From the NCBI RefSeq assembly GCF_009646095.1, contig NZ_CP045725.1:3286001-3350000 (forward strand): a stretch of 64,000 nt of DNA, written 5' to 3'. The notes beneath the pieces were generated by a model that saw only the letters and a program-made list of their open reading frames with translations, ran no database searches and had not been told where the DNA came from. Made by a program: the position numbers and the translations under genes. This document shows, one piece after another, positions 7,391 through 16,630 of the stretch. The number at the start of each line of letters is the position of its first letter. Position 1 is the first letter of the stretch. This DNA is from Raineyella fluvialis. Lineage in GTDB: Bacteria; Actinomycetota; Actinomycetes; Propionibacteriales; Propionibacteriaceae.

Positions 7391-8440
7391 TCAGTGTCCC
7401 AGCGCCTCGGCGCGGAGGGCGGGGCCCTCCTCGTGCACGAGGGCCACCAGGCGGGTCAGCACGTCGGGGTCGGCCGTGGCCGGGACTCCGTGGCCGAGAT
7501 TGAAGATGTGACCCGGCGCCGCGGCGCCGGCCCGGATGACGTCCCGGGCGCGTTCGGCGACGACCTCCCACGGTGCCGACAGGAGAGCCGGGTCGAGATT
7601 GCCCTGCACCGCGCGGTCCGGGCCGATCCGCTTGGTGGCGTGGTCGAGGGGCACGCGCCAGTCGACGCCGACGACGTCGGCGCCGGCCGCGCCCATCAAC
7701 CGGAGCAATTCGCCCGTCCCGACCCCGAAGTGGATCCGCGGCACGTCGGCGACCCGGGAGAGGACCGCGGTGGAGTGGGGCTGGACGCGGGTCGCGTAGT
7801 CGTAGGGGGCCAGGCTGCCGGCCCAGGAGTCGAAGAGTTGGACAGCCTGGGCGCCCGCGTCCACCTGGACCCGCAGGAAGGTCGCGGAGATGCGAGCCAG
7901 CCTGGCGCAGAGCTCGTCCCACAGCATCGGCTCGCCGGCCATCAGGGCCTTGGTCCGGGCATAGTCCCTGCTCGGGCCGCCCTCCACCAGGTAGGACGCG
8001 AGGGTGAACGGCGCCCCGGCGAAGCCGATCAGGGCCTTGTGCGCCGGCAGCTCCGCCCGGATCGCACGGATCGCCTCGGCGATGTCCGGGATCGCCGCGG
8101 GGTCGAGCTCCGGCAGTTCGTGGATCTGACGGGCGGTGCGGATCGGCTCGGTGATCACGGGTCCGACACCGGACTTGATCTCCAGATCGACTCCGGCAGC
8201 CGCCAGCGGCACCATGATGTCGGAGAAGAAGATCGCCGCATCGACGTCATGGCGCCGGACGGGCTGCAGGGTGATCTCGGTCACCAGGTCAGGCCGGCGG
8301 CAGGAATCCAGCATGGCGATGCCTTCACGGACGGCGCGGTATTCCGGCAGCGAACGTCCGGCTTGGCGCATGAACCACACGGGAAGGGCGGTACCCTGAC
8401 GGCGATGCGCGGCGGCCAGCAGGCTGGGAGTGTCGGTCAC
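7391..8440 (-). CDS. hemE: Uroporphyrinogen decarboxylase
   Basis: This 349-aa enzyme carries the family signature [14 protein letters not shown] near the N-terminus and [17 protein letters not shown] in the middle. The substrate-binding region includes an essential Asp ([14 protein letters not shown]). It converts uroporphyrinogen III to coproporphyrinogen III. The GTG 8440 start has no ribosome site; GAGGAT lies 6 nt upstream (8447-8452), a variant of the leaderless pattern. It forms an operon with hemQ and is divergent from the DUF3000 gene. Confidence 0.95.
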   Translation of the reverse strand: MTDTPSLLAAAHRRQGTALPVWFMRQAGRSLPEYRAVREGIAMLDSCRRPDLVTEITLQPVRRHDVDAAIFFSDIMVPLAAAGVDLEIKSGVGPVITEPIRTARQIHELPELDPAAIPDIAEAIRAIRAELPAHKALIGFAGAPFTLASYLVEGGPSRDYARTKALMAGEPMLWDELCARLARISATFLRVQVDAGAQAVQLFDSWAGSLAPYDYATRVQPHSTAVLSRVADVPRIHFGVGTGELLRLMGAAGADVVGVDWRVPLDHATKRIGPDRAVQGNLDPALLSAPWEVVAERARDVIRAGAAAPGHIFNLGHGVPATADPDVLTRLVALVHEEGPALRAEALGH

Positions 8441-8563
8441 CCCGCCATCCTCGCACGTCGGGCAAGGTGTCCCCGAGGCGTCCGACTCGCCGTTCCGCCG
8501 TACGGGTCGGCGGCACCCGCAAGGGCCCGGCGCGTCGCAGCCGGGCTGGGCGACCGTTCAGAA

Positions 8564-8575
8564 TACCCTACAGGG
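8564..8575 (+). promoter_or_regulatory. Leaderless -10 (TACCCT, N6, GTG) for the DUF3000 gene
   Basis: TACCCT at 8564-8569 is 6 nt before GTG 8576. The GTG frame reaches the DUF3000 domain only if one C is added to the CCCC run at 8610-8613. Confidence 0.45.
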
Positions 8576-9177
8576 GTGGCAGCGCATCCCGACCCCACGG
8601 CGACTCCGACCCCTTCCAGCGGGTGGTCGACGACTTGAGGGCGCACTCGTGGCGTCCGGGTCTGTCGATCGAGGAGGTTCCCTCCCCGCAGCGGGTCGCT
8701 CCGTACGCCGTGGCGTTCTCGGCGGACCTGACCCTGCGTGACCAGGAACTCGGAACGGGACGCCTCGTCATCCTCCATGACCCCGAGGGGGTGGACTCGT
8801 GGCAGGGCACCTTCCGCGTCGTCGCGTACGCCAAGGGCGACGCGGAACCCGAGATGGTCACCGACACGATGGCCGCCGAGGTCGGCTGGTCCTGGCTCTT
8901 GGAGGCGCTCGACTCCCATCACGCCGCGTACGTCGCGCCGAGCGGGAACGTGGCCTGCACCTGGAGCCGCTCCTTCGGGGGGCTGGAACAGCAGTCGCCG
9001 CAGGCCCAGCTGGAGGTCCGGGCCTCCTGGACCCCGGTCCTCGACGCGGACGGCGCCGGGATCGATGCCCACCTGGACGCCTTCGCCGAGTTGCTCTGCG
9101 CGACGTGCGGCATCCCGCCGCTGCCGGAGGGTGTCGTGATGATGACTCCGCTGCGGCAGCGCCGCCAGGAGCGCTGA
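8576..9177 (+). CDS. DUF3000 family protein
   Basis: The body (DDLRAHSWRPGLSIEEVPSPQRVAPYAVAFSADL... GTGRLVILHDPEG...SWQGTFRVVAYAKGDAEPEM... WSWLLEALD) matches the DUF3000 family of Actinobacteria, whose function is unknown. The start is uncertain. The open frame extends upstream to 8467 with a low-complexity Arg-rich N-terminus that is unlike the family. GTG 8576, preceded by TACCCT, gives a 200-residue protein (MAAHPDPTATPTPFQRVVDD...) after adding one C in 8610-8613. It lies directly upstream of the ribonuclease D-like gene (2-nt gap), an arrangement common in actinobacteria. Confidence 0.75.
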
Positions 9178-9179
9178 CC

Positions 9180-10421
9180 GTGGACGAGCCCGACGAGGAT
9201 CTCCCCACGCTGCTCACCCCACGCGACGGGGTCCCGCCCCTGATCGACACTGATGCGGGCTTCGAGGCGATGATCGCCGCCCTGGCCGAGGGTGACGGGC
9301 CGGTCGGTATCGACACCGAGCGGGCGCACGGCTTCCGCTACTACCCGAAGGCTTGGCTGATCCAGCTACGCCGCCACGGCGGGGGCACCTTCCTGCTCGA
9401 CCCGGTGGCGCTTGCCCCGGACGACGAGCTGGCTGACCTGAGCAGCCTGCGCGACGCGATCGGCCAGGCCGAGTGGATCATCCATGCCGCGACGCAGGAC
9501 CTGCCGTGTCTGGTCGAAGTGGGTCTGATGCCGACCCGGCTTTTCGACACCGAGCTGGCGGGACGTCTGCTGGGCTACCCGCGGGTGTCCTTGGGCGCTA
9601 TGGTCGAGCGGTTCTGCGGGGTGCGCCTGCTCAAGGAGCATTCCGCGGCCGATTGGTCCACCCGGCCGCTGCCGGAGGAATGGCTCGTGTACGCCGCCCT
9701 CGACGTCGAGCTGCTCGGCGAGTTGCGCGACGCCATGGCCGCCGAGCTCGTGGCCGCCGGGAAGGACGGGTGGGCGCAGGAGGAGTTCGCGGCTCTGGTC
9801 GCTGATGCCGGGACACCCAGACCGCCGCGGGAGGAGCCCTGGCGGCGGGTCTCCGGACTCCACGACATCCGCGGACGGCGCCAGCTGGCCATCGTCCGCG
9901 AGTTGTGGACGGCGCGCGAGGACCTCGCGGCGCGCCGGGACAAGGCACCGGGGCGCATCCTCCACGATCGCGTGATCATCGCGGCCGCCTCACGTCCCGA
10001 TCTGACCGCCGGCAATCTCGCGGAACTGTCCGGCTTCCGTAAGGGCGTCGCGAAGCGCTACCTCAACGTCTGGTCCGATGCCGTGCGCCGGGTCGAGACG
10101 ATGCGGCCCGAGGACTATCCGTCGGTCCGGGCCGCGCGGCGCGGACCGGGTGCCCCGCGGACCTGGCAGGGACACAACCCGGAGGCGTACGCCAGGTTCG
10201 TCGCGACGCGGGAGGTGCTCGTCCGGATCGCCGAGGAGCACTCCGTCCCGCCGGAGAACCTGCTCAGTCCCGACTCCTGGCACCAGCTCTGCTGGGACCC
10301 TCCGGCCTCACCGTCGCCCGTCGCGATCGACGAACGCCTCACCGAGGCCGGAGCACGACGCTGGCAGCGCGAACTGACCAGGGAGGCCCTCGCGGCCGTC
10401 CTGGCGAGCGACCGAGGCTGA
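9180..10421 (+). CDS. rnd: Ribonuclease D-like 3'-5' exonuclease with HRDC domain
   Basis: The 413-residue protein has a DEDD exonuclease domain: GIDTERAHGF (Exo I, D-x-E), IIHAATQDLPCLVEVG (Exo II) and EEWLVYAALDVELL (Exo III, Y-x3-D). An HRDC domain follows (about 210-290: RRQLAIVRELWTAREDLAARRDKAPGRILHD). It would trim structured RNA 3' ends. GTG 9180 is chosen; AGGAG lies 12 nt upstream, inside the end of the DUF3000 gene. Family length matches actinobacterial RNase D-like proteins. Confidence 0.9.
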   Translation: MDEPDEDLPTLLTPRDGVPPLIDTDAGFEAMIAALAEGDGPVGIDTERAHGFRYYPKAWLIQLRRHGGGTFLLDPVALAPDDELADLSSLRDAIGQAEWIIHAATQDLPCLVEVGLMPTRLFDTELAGRLLGYPRVSLGAMVERFCGVRLLKEHSAADWSTRPLPEEWLVYAALDVELLGELRDAMAAELVAAGKDGWAQEEFAALVADAGTPRPPREEPWRRVSGLHDIRGRRQLAIVRELWTAREDLAARRDKAPGRILHDRVIIAAASRPDLTAGNLAELSGFRKGVAKRYLNVWSDAVRRVETMRPEDYPSVRAARRGPGAPRTWQGHNPEAYARFVATREVLVRIAEEHSVPPENLLSPDSWHQLCWDPPASPSPVAIDERLTEAGARRWQRELTREALAAVLASDRG

Positions 10422-10449
10422 GCCGGCCGATCCCGTCCGACTCAGCCTC
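10414..10449. terminator. Bidirectional terminator between rnd and dxs
   Basis: Perfect arms GAGGCTGAG (10414-10422) and CTCAGCCTC (10441-10449) are followed by a short TT. Two further GGCTCAGTC copies follow up to about 10480. Confidence 0.6.
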
Positions 10450-10475
10450 TTGTCCGGCTCAGTCTCTCGTCAGGC

Positions 10476-12404
10476 TCAGTCCCGCTCGGGACGTACGACC
10501 TCGGTCGGGGAAGGTACGGGCAGGCGATCCAGTCGCAGCATGTGCTCCACCACGGAACGGGCGATGTCCTGACCGGTGAGGCCCAGGTCGGTGAGGATCT
10601 CGCCTCTCGAGCCCTGCGCGAGGTACTGGTCGGGGATCCCGAAGGTCTGGACGGGTGTGGTGATCTCGTGGTCCGCCATCGCCTGCTCGAGCCGGGCGCC
10701 GACTCCACCGACGACGCAGTTGTCCTCGATGGTGACCACGAGGTCGTGGTCCGCGACGAGGCCGAGGAGGTCCTCCCCCACCGGCAGGGCCCAGACCGGG
10801 TCGACCACGGTGGCCGGGATGCCCTGCTGGGTGAGGCGGCGGCCCACGTCGAGGCCGGTGCCGACCATCTGGCCGTACGCGACGACGAGCACTCGCGGCC
10901 GTCCTTCCGAGGAGTAGAGGACGTCGACCTCGCCGCGGTGCGTGATCGCTTCGATGTCGTCGGGCAACTTGTCCTTGGAGAAGCGGATGAGTGAGGGGGC
11001 ATCATCGATGTCGACCGCCGCGTTCAGGGCGTCGCGCAGTCGCTGGCCATCGCGGGGGGCGGCGATGTGCAGCCCTGGCACGACCTGGAACACCGACATG
11101 TCCCACATGCCGTTGTGGCTGGGACCGTCGCTGCCGGTGACGCCCGCCCGGTCCAGGACGAAGGTGACACCGGCCCGGTGCAGACCGACATCCATCAGCA
11201 CCTGGTCGAACGCCCGGTTGAGGAACGTGGAGTAGACCGCCACCACCGGATGGAGTCCCATGGCGGCCATCCCTGCCGCTGAGGTCACCGCGTGCTGCTC
11301 GGCGATGCCGACGTCGAAGGTGCGGTCAGGGTAGGTGGCGGCGAACCGGTTGAGGCCGGTCGGATGCAGCATGGCCGCGGTGATGGCCACGACATCGTCC
11401 CGGCGGCCACCGATCCGGACGAGCTCCTCGGCGAAGACATCGGTCCAGGTCGCCGTGACGATGCTGGAGAGCGGCTCCCCGGTGTGGGCGTCGATCTGGC
11501 CGATGGCGTGGAAGCGGTCCTCCTCGTTCTGTTCGGCCGCCCGGAAGCCATGCCCCTTCTGGGTGAGGCAGTGGACGATCACGGGCCCGCCGAAGTCCTT
11601 GGCCTGGGCCAGGGCCCGCTCCACGGCCGGCTCGTCGTGGCCGTCGATCGGCCCGACGTACTTCAGGCCGAGATCGGCGAAGAGCCCTTGAGGCGCCAGG
11701 ACGTCCTTGAGCCCGATCTTCAGGCCGTGCAGCAGTTCGTACGCCGGTCGCCCGACCAGGGGCGCCCGGCTGACGTTGCGCTTGATCACGTCGAGGAGAT
11801 CCTCGTAGCGCCGGTCGGTCCGCATCACGGCGAGGTGCTGTGCCAGACCGCCGACGGTCGGGGTGTAGGAGCGGCCGTTGTCGTTCACCACGATGACCAG
11901 TGGCAGGTCGTCCTGGACGGCGATGTTGTTGAGCGCCTCCCAGGCCATGCCTCCGGTCAACGCGCCGTCACCGACGAACGCGACGACCGTACGATCCTTC
12001 TCACCGCGGATCTTGAGTGCCTTGGCCATGCCCTCCGCCCACGACAGCGCGGCCGAGGCGTGCGAGTTCTCGACCCAGTCATGCTTCGACTCCTGGCGGC
12101 TGGGATAGCCGGACAGGCCGCCGCGCTGGCGCAGATCGTCGAAACCGCCCTGCCGACCCGTCAGGATCTTGTGGACGTAACTCTGGTGACCGGTGTCGAA
12201 GACGATCGGGTCGTGTGGAGAGGTGAAGGTGCGATGTACGGCCAGGGTGAGCTCGACCACACCGAGATTGGGTCCCAGGTGACCGCCGGTGCGGCTCACG
12301 TGGGTGATGAGGAAGTCACGGATCTCCGCGGCCAACTCGTCCATCTCGGTGCGGGTCAGGTCACCCAGGTCCTCAGGACCCTGGATCCTCTCCAACAATG
12401 GCAT
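10476..12404 (-). CDS. dxs: 1-deoxy-D-xylulose-5-phosphate synthase
   Basis: The 642-aa DXS condenses pyruvate and glyceraldehyde-3-phosphate, the first step of the MEP isoprenoid pathway. It has the thiamine-diphosphate motif [16 protein letters not shown] (about residues 152-167), a histidine-containing [16 protein letters not shown] start region, [15 protein letters not shown] in the second domain and a transketolase C-terminal domain. The length is normal. ATG 12404 is preceded by TAGACT with a 7-nt spacer and no ribosome site, so the mRNA is probably leaderless. Confidence 0.97.
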   Translation of the reverse strand: MPLLERIQGPEDLGDLTRTEMDELAAEIRDFLITHVSRTGGHLGPNLGVVELTLAVHRTFTSPHDPIVFDTGHQSYVHKILTGRQGGFDDLRQRGGLSGYPSRQESKHDWVENSHASAALSWAEGMAKALKIRGEKDRTVVAFVGDGALTGGMAWEALNNIAVQDDLPLVIVVNDNGRSYTPTVGGLAQHLAVMRTDRRYEDLLDVIKRNVSRAPLVGRPAYELLHGLKIGLKDVLAPQGLFADLGLKYVGPIDGHDEPAVERALAQAKDFGGPVIVHCLTQKGHGFRAAEQNEEDRFHAIGQIDAHTGEPLSSIVTATWTDVFAEELVRIGGRRDDVVAITAAMLHPTGLNRFAATYPDRTFDVGIAEQHAVTSAAGMAAMGLHPVVAVYSTFLNRAFDQVLMDVGLHRAGVTFVLDRAGVTGSDGPSHNGMWDMSVFQVVPGLHIAAPRDGQRLRDALNAAVDIDDAPSLIRFSKDKLPDDIEAITHRGEVDVLYSSEGRPRVLVVAYGQMVGTGLDVGRRLTQQGIPATVVDPVWALPVGEDLLGLVADHDLVVTIEDNCVVGGVGARLEQAMADHEITTPVQTFGIPDQYLAQGSRGEILTDLGLTGQDIARSVVEHMLRLDRLPVPSPTEVVRPERD

Positions 12405-12417
12405 GCTGATCAGTCTA
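12405..12417 (-). promoter_or_regulatory. Leaderless -10 (TAGACT, N7, ATG) for dxs
   Basis: On the minus strand TAGACT covers 12417-12412, 7 nt before ATG 12404. Confidence 0.6.
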
Positions 12418-12464
12418 AGGCGCGACCCTTGGGATCCTCGACATTCACGGTTCCACCGGCATAC

Positions 12465-13048
12465 TCACAGCCTCGGCACGAACGCCATACCGCGCAGCGC
12501 GTCGTCCACCAGACCGATGCCGTCACGGATCGTTCGCAGCCTCACCAACTCCTCCCGCCACGTGCGCACCGCCTCCTCGACCACCTGCGGCTCGACCTGG
12601 TCCCGCAGACTGAGCCGGGCGCGCGCCAGTCCCTCCTCCGATGCCCGCACCTGGGCCTCGACGACCTGGGCGGCGAACTGCGCGAGCACCACAGGGTGGC
12701 GCCGCAGCACCGGGTACCCCCGGAAATCCGCCGGACAGCAATCGAGGAGGAAGGCGATCGCACTGCGCTCCCAGTCGTCCACCCCAGGTGGCAGCACCGA
12801 GACCGGCCAGCCTGCCGGGAGGAAGGGCCGTCCGGACCCCCGCCCCGCGGGGCAGGTCCCTCCCCCACACCCCTGGTCACCCGGGCGTCCGCCCTGTCCC
12901 GGCCCGGGTGACGTCCCTCTTCTCCTGAGCGCCGCTGCGTCCAGGCCTCGGACGACTGCGGGCTGACGGCGCGCGGATCGCGACCCGGCGCCCCGGACGG
13001 ACGATCCCCCGGCGGCGGCGAAACGTAGTCACCTCGCGGATACCCCAT
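12465..13048 (-). CDS. Conserved actinobacterial hypothetical protein (frame-broken)
   Basis: A strong ribosome site (GGAGGAGGAG) precedes ATG 13048. The first ~70 residues (MGYPRGDYVSPPPGDRPS...) are Pro/Gly/Arg-rich and disordered. Adding one G to the run at 12837-12841 joins this to DDWERSAIAFLLDCCPADFRGYPVLRRHPVVLAQFAAQ... GLVDDALRGM, an all-helical domain, for 194 residues in total. The helical part resembles an uncharacterised actinobacterial family that I recall but cannot name. It lies 60 bp from dxs on the same strand and could be co-transcribed with it only from its own promoter. Confidence 0.6.
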
Positions 13049-13276
13049 GGCCACTCCTCCTCCACCATTAATCGTACGCATGTTCGTAGCGTAGGCAAAG
13101 GCGCTGACAGTGGCACGGGCGGACCGCGACAGCGCAGCCCCGACTTCCCCCGCCCGACTCCGAGGCGGTATCATGCATCACAAGCTAACTGGTTGTCCGA
13201 TACTCTCGGAGCGCCCGCCCGTCTCTCCGGCTCCGGCCGGGACCAACGACCCTCGAGGACGACAAGGAAGGCTCCG
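13049..13276. promoter_or_regulatory. Divergent promoter region before the ABC exporter genes
   Basis: This gap of 228 bases between divergent genes is AT-richer at both ends (near 13065 and 13170-13200). A GACAAGGAAGG ribosome site precedes ATG 13277. No convincing operator was identified. Confidence 0.35.
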
Positions 13277-13990
13277 ATGCTGGAGATCTCACACCTCACC
13301 CACCGCTTCGGCAGCACGCTGGCGGTGGACGATCTCACCCTGACCGTCCCCGCCGGGCGGATCACCGGGTTCATCGGCCACAACGGCGCGGGGAAGTCGA
13401 CCACCCTGCGCGCGGCGGCCGGCATCCTGCCGTTCAACGCGGGTGCCATCGCGGTCGACGGGCACGACGTCCGTACCGATCCGATCGCGGCGAAGCGCGC
13501 CAGTGCCTTCCTGCCGGACAACCCCGATCTCTACGACTTCATGACCGGTCTGGATTTCCTGGCCTTCATCGCCGACCTCTATCGCATCCCGCGAGCCGAG
13601 CGTCGCGACCGCATCGGCTTCTACGCCGAGGCGTACGACATGACGGGCAACCTCGGCGGGGTGATCGGGGGCTACAGCCATGGCATGAAGCAGAAGCTCG
13701 CCCTGATCAGCGCCTTCCTGCGCCGCCCTCGCCTGCTGTTGCTGGACGAGCCCTTCGTCGGGCTCGACCCGTTGGCATCCCACACGCTCAAGGAGCACCT
13801 GCGCGCGCTGTGCCGCGACGGCGGCGCCGTCCTCTTCTCCACCCACGTCCTCGAGGTCGCCCAGACCCTCTGCGACGACATCGCCATCATCCGTCAGGGG
13901 CGCCTGGTGGTGAGCGGCCCCACCGCGACGGTGACCCGGGACGCTTCCCTCGAGGACGTGTTCCTCGAGCTGCAGGAGAACGCCCGATGA
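13277..13990 (+). CDS. ABC transporter ATP-binding protein
   Basis: The 237-aa ATPase has Walker A GHNGAGKST (about 37-45), Q-loop-region LPDNPDLYDFMTG, signature GYSHGMKQKLALISAFL, Walker B LLLLDEPFVGLDP and H-loop FSTHVLEVAQ. It resembles ABC-2 type exporter ATPases. ATG 13277 has AAGGAAGG upstream, so the longer open frame from 13193 is rejected. Its stop overlaps the next gene as ATGA. The substrate is unknown. Confidence 0.9.
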   Translation: MLEISHLTHRFGSTLAVDDLTLTVPAGRITGFIGHNGAGKSTTLRAAAGILPFNAGAIAVDGHDVRTDPIAAKRASAFLPDNPDLYDFMTGLDFLAFIADLYRIPRAERRDRIGFYAEAYDMTGNLGGVIGGYSHGMKQKLALISAFLRRPRLLLLDEPFVGLDPLASHTLKEHLRALCRDGGAVLFSTHVLEVAQTLCDDIAIIRQGRLVVSGPTATVTRDASLEDVFLELQENAR

Positions 13991-15578
13991 CCCCGATCGT
14001 GGCTCTCACCCGGATCCAGTTGTGGGGCCTGCTGGTGGGGATGGGCGGGCGGACGCGCACCCGGCGCCGCTGGTCGGTGGCCGCTCTGGTGTCCATCGTC
14101 TCCCTCGCCACCCTGGGGCTCAGCGGCGTCTACTCCTTCGGCCTGGCGACCCTGCTCGGCAGGGTGGGCGCGGCCGATCTCGTCCTGGTGATCATGCCGG
14201 CCCTGGCCGCCTTCGGCGCCATCTCGGCCGGCACTTTCGGGGTCAGCAGGTCCGTCCTCGGCGGCCGGGACGACACCCTGTTGCTCAGCCTGCCGCTCCA
14301 CCCGCGCACCATCGCCCTGGCGAAACTGGCCGCCGTGGCACTGCAGAACGCGTTGCTGCTCGTGCTCGTCACCGTCCCCGCGGGATTGGCGTACGCAGGG
14401 CAGGTCGCCGTCCCGGGGTGGTTCTGGCCGGTTCTGCTCGCCGGGGCACTGGTCCTCGCCCTCGGGGTGACTGGCCTGTCGATGGCCCTGGCGCTGCTCA
14501 TCACCCTGGTCGCCCCCGGCGTCGTGGACGCACGGTGGTCAACGTGGTCATCCTCGTCGCCACGGTGGCGCTCTCGCTGGCCCCGTTCCCCGCCGCCCAG
14601 CGGGTCCGCACCCTGCTGGCATCCGACCCGGCCGCGGTCCGCGAAGCCCTGCGCCCGTGGGCCTGGGGATTCATGGCCCTGCGGGATGTCGCCGTCGACG
14701 GGTCGCCCGGTGCCGCGGCCCTGCTCCTGGCCCTCGGCCTCGTCCCGTTCGTCGCCGTCGCGTGGCTGGTGTCGGTGACGTACGTTCCGCTGCTCGCCGG
14801 GCGCACCGATGTCGCCCCCGCGGCCCGGCGGGTACGCATCGAGACCCTGGACGTGCGCTCCCCCTTCGCGGCACTGCTCCGTCGGGAGGCCCATCGCTTC
14901 CTCACCAGCACGATCTATGTGGTGAACAGCGGCTTCGGGGTCGTCATGCTGCTGGCCGGCGCCGGATGGCTGCTCTTCTCGGGCGGTCTGCCAGAGCCGC
15001 TGCGCGCTCTGGCCGTCGCCCTCGAGGTCCCCCTGCCGATCCTCGCCGCGGTCACCTTGGTCCTGCCCGTGTCGATGACCTGCACCACGGCCCCCAGCAT
15101 CTCCCTGGAGGGGGACCGGTTGTGGATCCTTCGGGGCGCACCGCTCGACCCGCTGGAGGTCCTGGCCGCCAAGGCCACGCTCAACCTTCTCGTCGTGCTC
15201 CCGGCGCTCCTCCCGGCGGGGCTGGTGCTCGCGGTGTTGAGCGGCGCCGGTCCACTCGACGGGCTGCTGATCCTGCTGATCGGCATCCTCGTCACCGTGG
15301 CCGTGGCGGAGTTCGGTCTGGTCACCAACCTGGTCTGGCCGGTGCTCGATGCCCCCAGTGATGCCGTGGTGGTGAAGCAGAGCGTGAGTGTGCTGGCCGC
15401 GCTGGTCGGCGGATTCGTCGGCTGTGTCGCACTGACCGGCGTCGGGCTGGTCGCGGCGCCTGCAGTGGGCTCCACCGGGGCACTGGTGCTGATGGTGCTG
15501 GCCGCGGGTGTCACGGCCCTGCTGCTCTTCGGGGTGCTACGTGGCTGGGGGGTACGCGCCTTCGGCCGGCTGGGCTGA
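13987..15578 (+). CDS. ABC-2 type transporter permease (frame-broken)
   Basis: This large permease partners the preceding ATPase (ATGA overlap). Adding one G at 14526-14527 joins the N-terminal frame (MTPIVALTRIQLWGLLVG..., transmembrane segments about 35-60, 70-95, 130-195) to the C-terminal frame (RTVVNVVILVATVALSLAPF..., more hydrophobic helices to LLLFGVLRGWGVRAFGRLG). The result is 530 residues with roughly 10-12 membrane spans. It probably exports a hydrophobic substrate, but nothing shows which. The break is most likely a homopolymer error. Confidence 0.8.
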
Positions 15579-15610
15579 ACTGTTGCGGGTGGACCGGTGG
15601 GCCGGGTCGA

Positions 15611-15922
15611 TCAACCCCAGCCCAGCAGCCGGGTGATGGCCGCGGCGAGCGCGCCCAGGACCACCACGAGCAGGAAGGGCGCTCGGACCCACAAGGCCAG
15701 CGCGGCGACCCCGAGGGCGACCAGCCGGGCGTCCAGGACCAGGCCCTGGCCGTGGGCGAAGGTGTTCGTCACCACCAGGGCCGCGAGCAGACCGACGGTC
15801 AGCACCATCGTCAGTCTGGTCATCGCCGGCTGCTGCAGCACCCGGTCGGGCACCAGGTAGCCCGACAACTTCAGCGCGTACGCCGCGACGCAGGCCAACA
15901 GGATCCAGGCCCACACCGTCAT
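15611..15922 (-). CDS. azlD: AzlD branched-chain amino acid export subunit
   Basis: The 103-aa, four-helix membrane protein (MTVWAWILLACVAAYALKLSGYLVP... LLVVVLGALAAAITRLLGWG) matches the AzlD/BrnE small subunit. ATG 15922 overlaps the azlC stop as ATGA, so the two are co-translated. AzlCD (BrnFE) exports branched-chain amino acids and, in some species, methionine. Confidence 0.9.
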   Translation of the reverse strand: MTVWAWILLACVAAYALKLSGYLVPDRVLQQPAMTRLTMVLTVGLLAALVVTNTFAHGQGLVLDARLVALGVAALALWVRAPFLLVVVLGALAAAITRLLGWG

Positions 15923-16617
15923 CTGCGCTCCTCCTTCGCCCCGCGGGGCCGGCCGGGCCCCCACAGCGACCAGAGCACGGCCACGACGGCGGCAACCAGG
16001 ATCGGGATCCCCGCCGGCACGAAAGGGGTCGCCACAGCGGTCGCCAACCCGCACACCACGGCGATCGAGCCGGCCTCACGGGTGCGGAGACGGGGCCACA
16101 GCAGACCCAGGAAGGCGGCGACGGCGGCCCCGTCGAGGCCCCACGCCCGGGGATCCCCCAGCGAGGATCCGATCAGGGCACCGACGAGGGTGAAGGCGTT
16201 CCACAGCACGAAGACACCGACACCGGCGGTCCAGAACCCGCGTCGCGTCTCCCCCGGGTCACTCCGACTGGATCCCACCGCCGTCGACTCGTCGATCGTC
16301 ACCTGGGCGGCCACGTACCGCCGCCAGCCCCGCGGCCGCAGCAAGGCATTCATCGACACCCCGTAGACGGCGTTGCGCACGCCCAGCAGGGTCGCGGCGA
16401 GGGCAGCCGTGCCGCCGGCACCGCCACCGGCGATCGTGCCGATGAAGGCGAATTGCGACCCTCCGGTGAACATCAGGACCGAGAGCGCGCAGGTCTGGAG
16501 GAGGCTCAACCCGGAAGCCACCGAGAGCGCCCCGAAGGAGATCCCATAGAGCCCCGTCGCCGCCGAGACCGACAGTCCCAGCCGCACCGCGGGGGACGTC
16601 AGAGGGGAGGCCAGCAC
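15919..16617 (-). CDS. azlC: AzlC branched-chain amino acid export permease
   Basis: This 232-residue membrane protein has the AzlC/BrnF features: GISFGALSVASGLSLLQTCALSVLMFTGGSQFAFIG near the N-terminus and RNAVYGVSMNALLRPRGW. It works with the overlapping azlD product. The start is GTG 16617, preceded by TAGACT and 7 nt. The stop codon of the upstream amidase gene (TAG) is part of that hexamer, so the promoter lies in the amidase 3' end. Confidence 0.9.
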   Translation of the reverse strand: MLASPLTSPAVRLGLSVSAATGLYGISFGALSVASGLSLLQTCALSVLMFTGGSQFAFIGTIAGGGAGGTAALAATLLGVRNAVYGVSMNALLRPRGWRRYVAAQVTIDESTAVGSSRSDPGETRRGFWTAGVGVFVLWNAFTLVGALIGSSLGDPRAWGLDGAAVAAFLGLLWPRLRTREAGSIAVVCGLATAVATPFVPAGIPILVAAVVAVLWSLWGPGRPRGAKEERR

Positions 16618-16630
16618 CTCGCGAAGTCTA
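16618..16630 (-). promoter_or_regulatory. Leaderless -10 (TAGACT, N7, GTG) for azlC
   Basis: TAGACT reads 16630-16625 on the minus strand; its first three bases are the amidase stop codon. Confidence 0.55.

Noticed and set aside
11292-12911. A 539-residue plus-strand frame opposite dxs
   Set aside because: It is a shadow of dxs with no ribosome site or domain.
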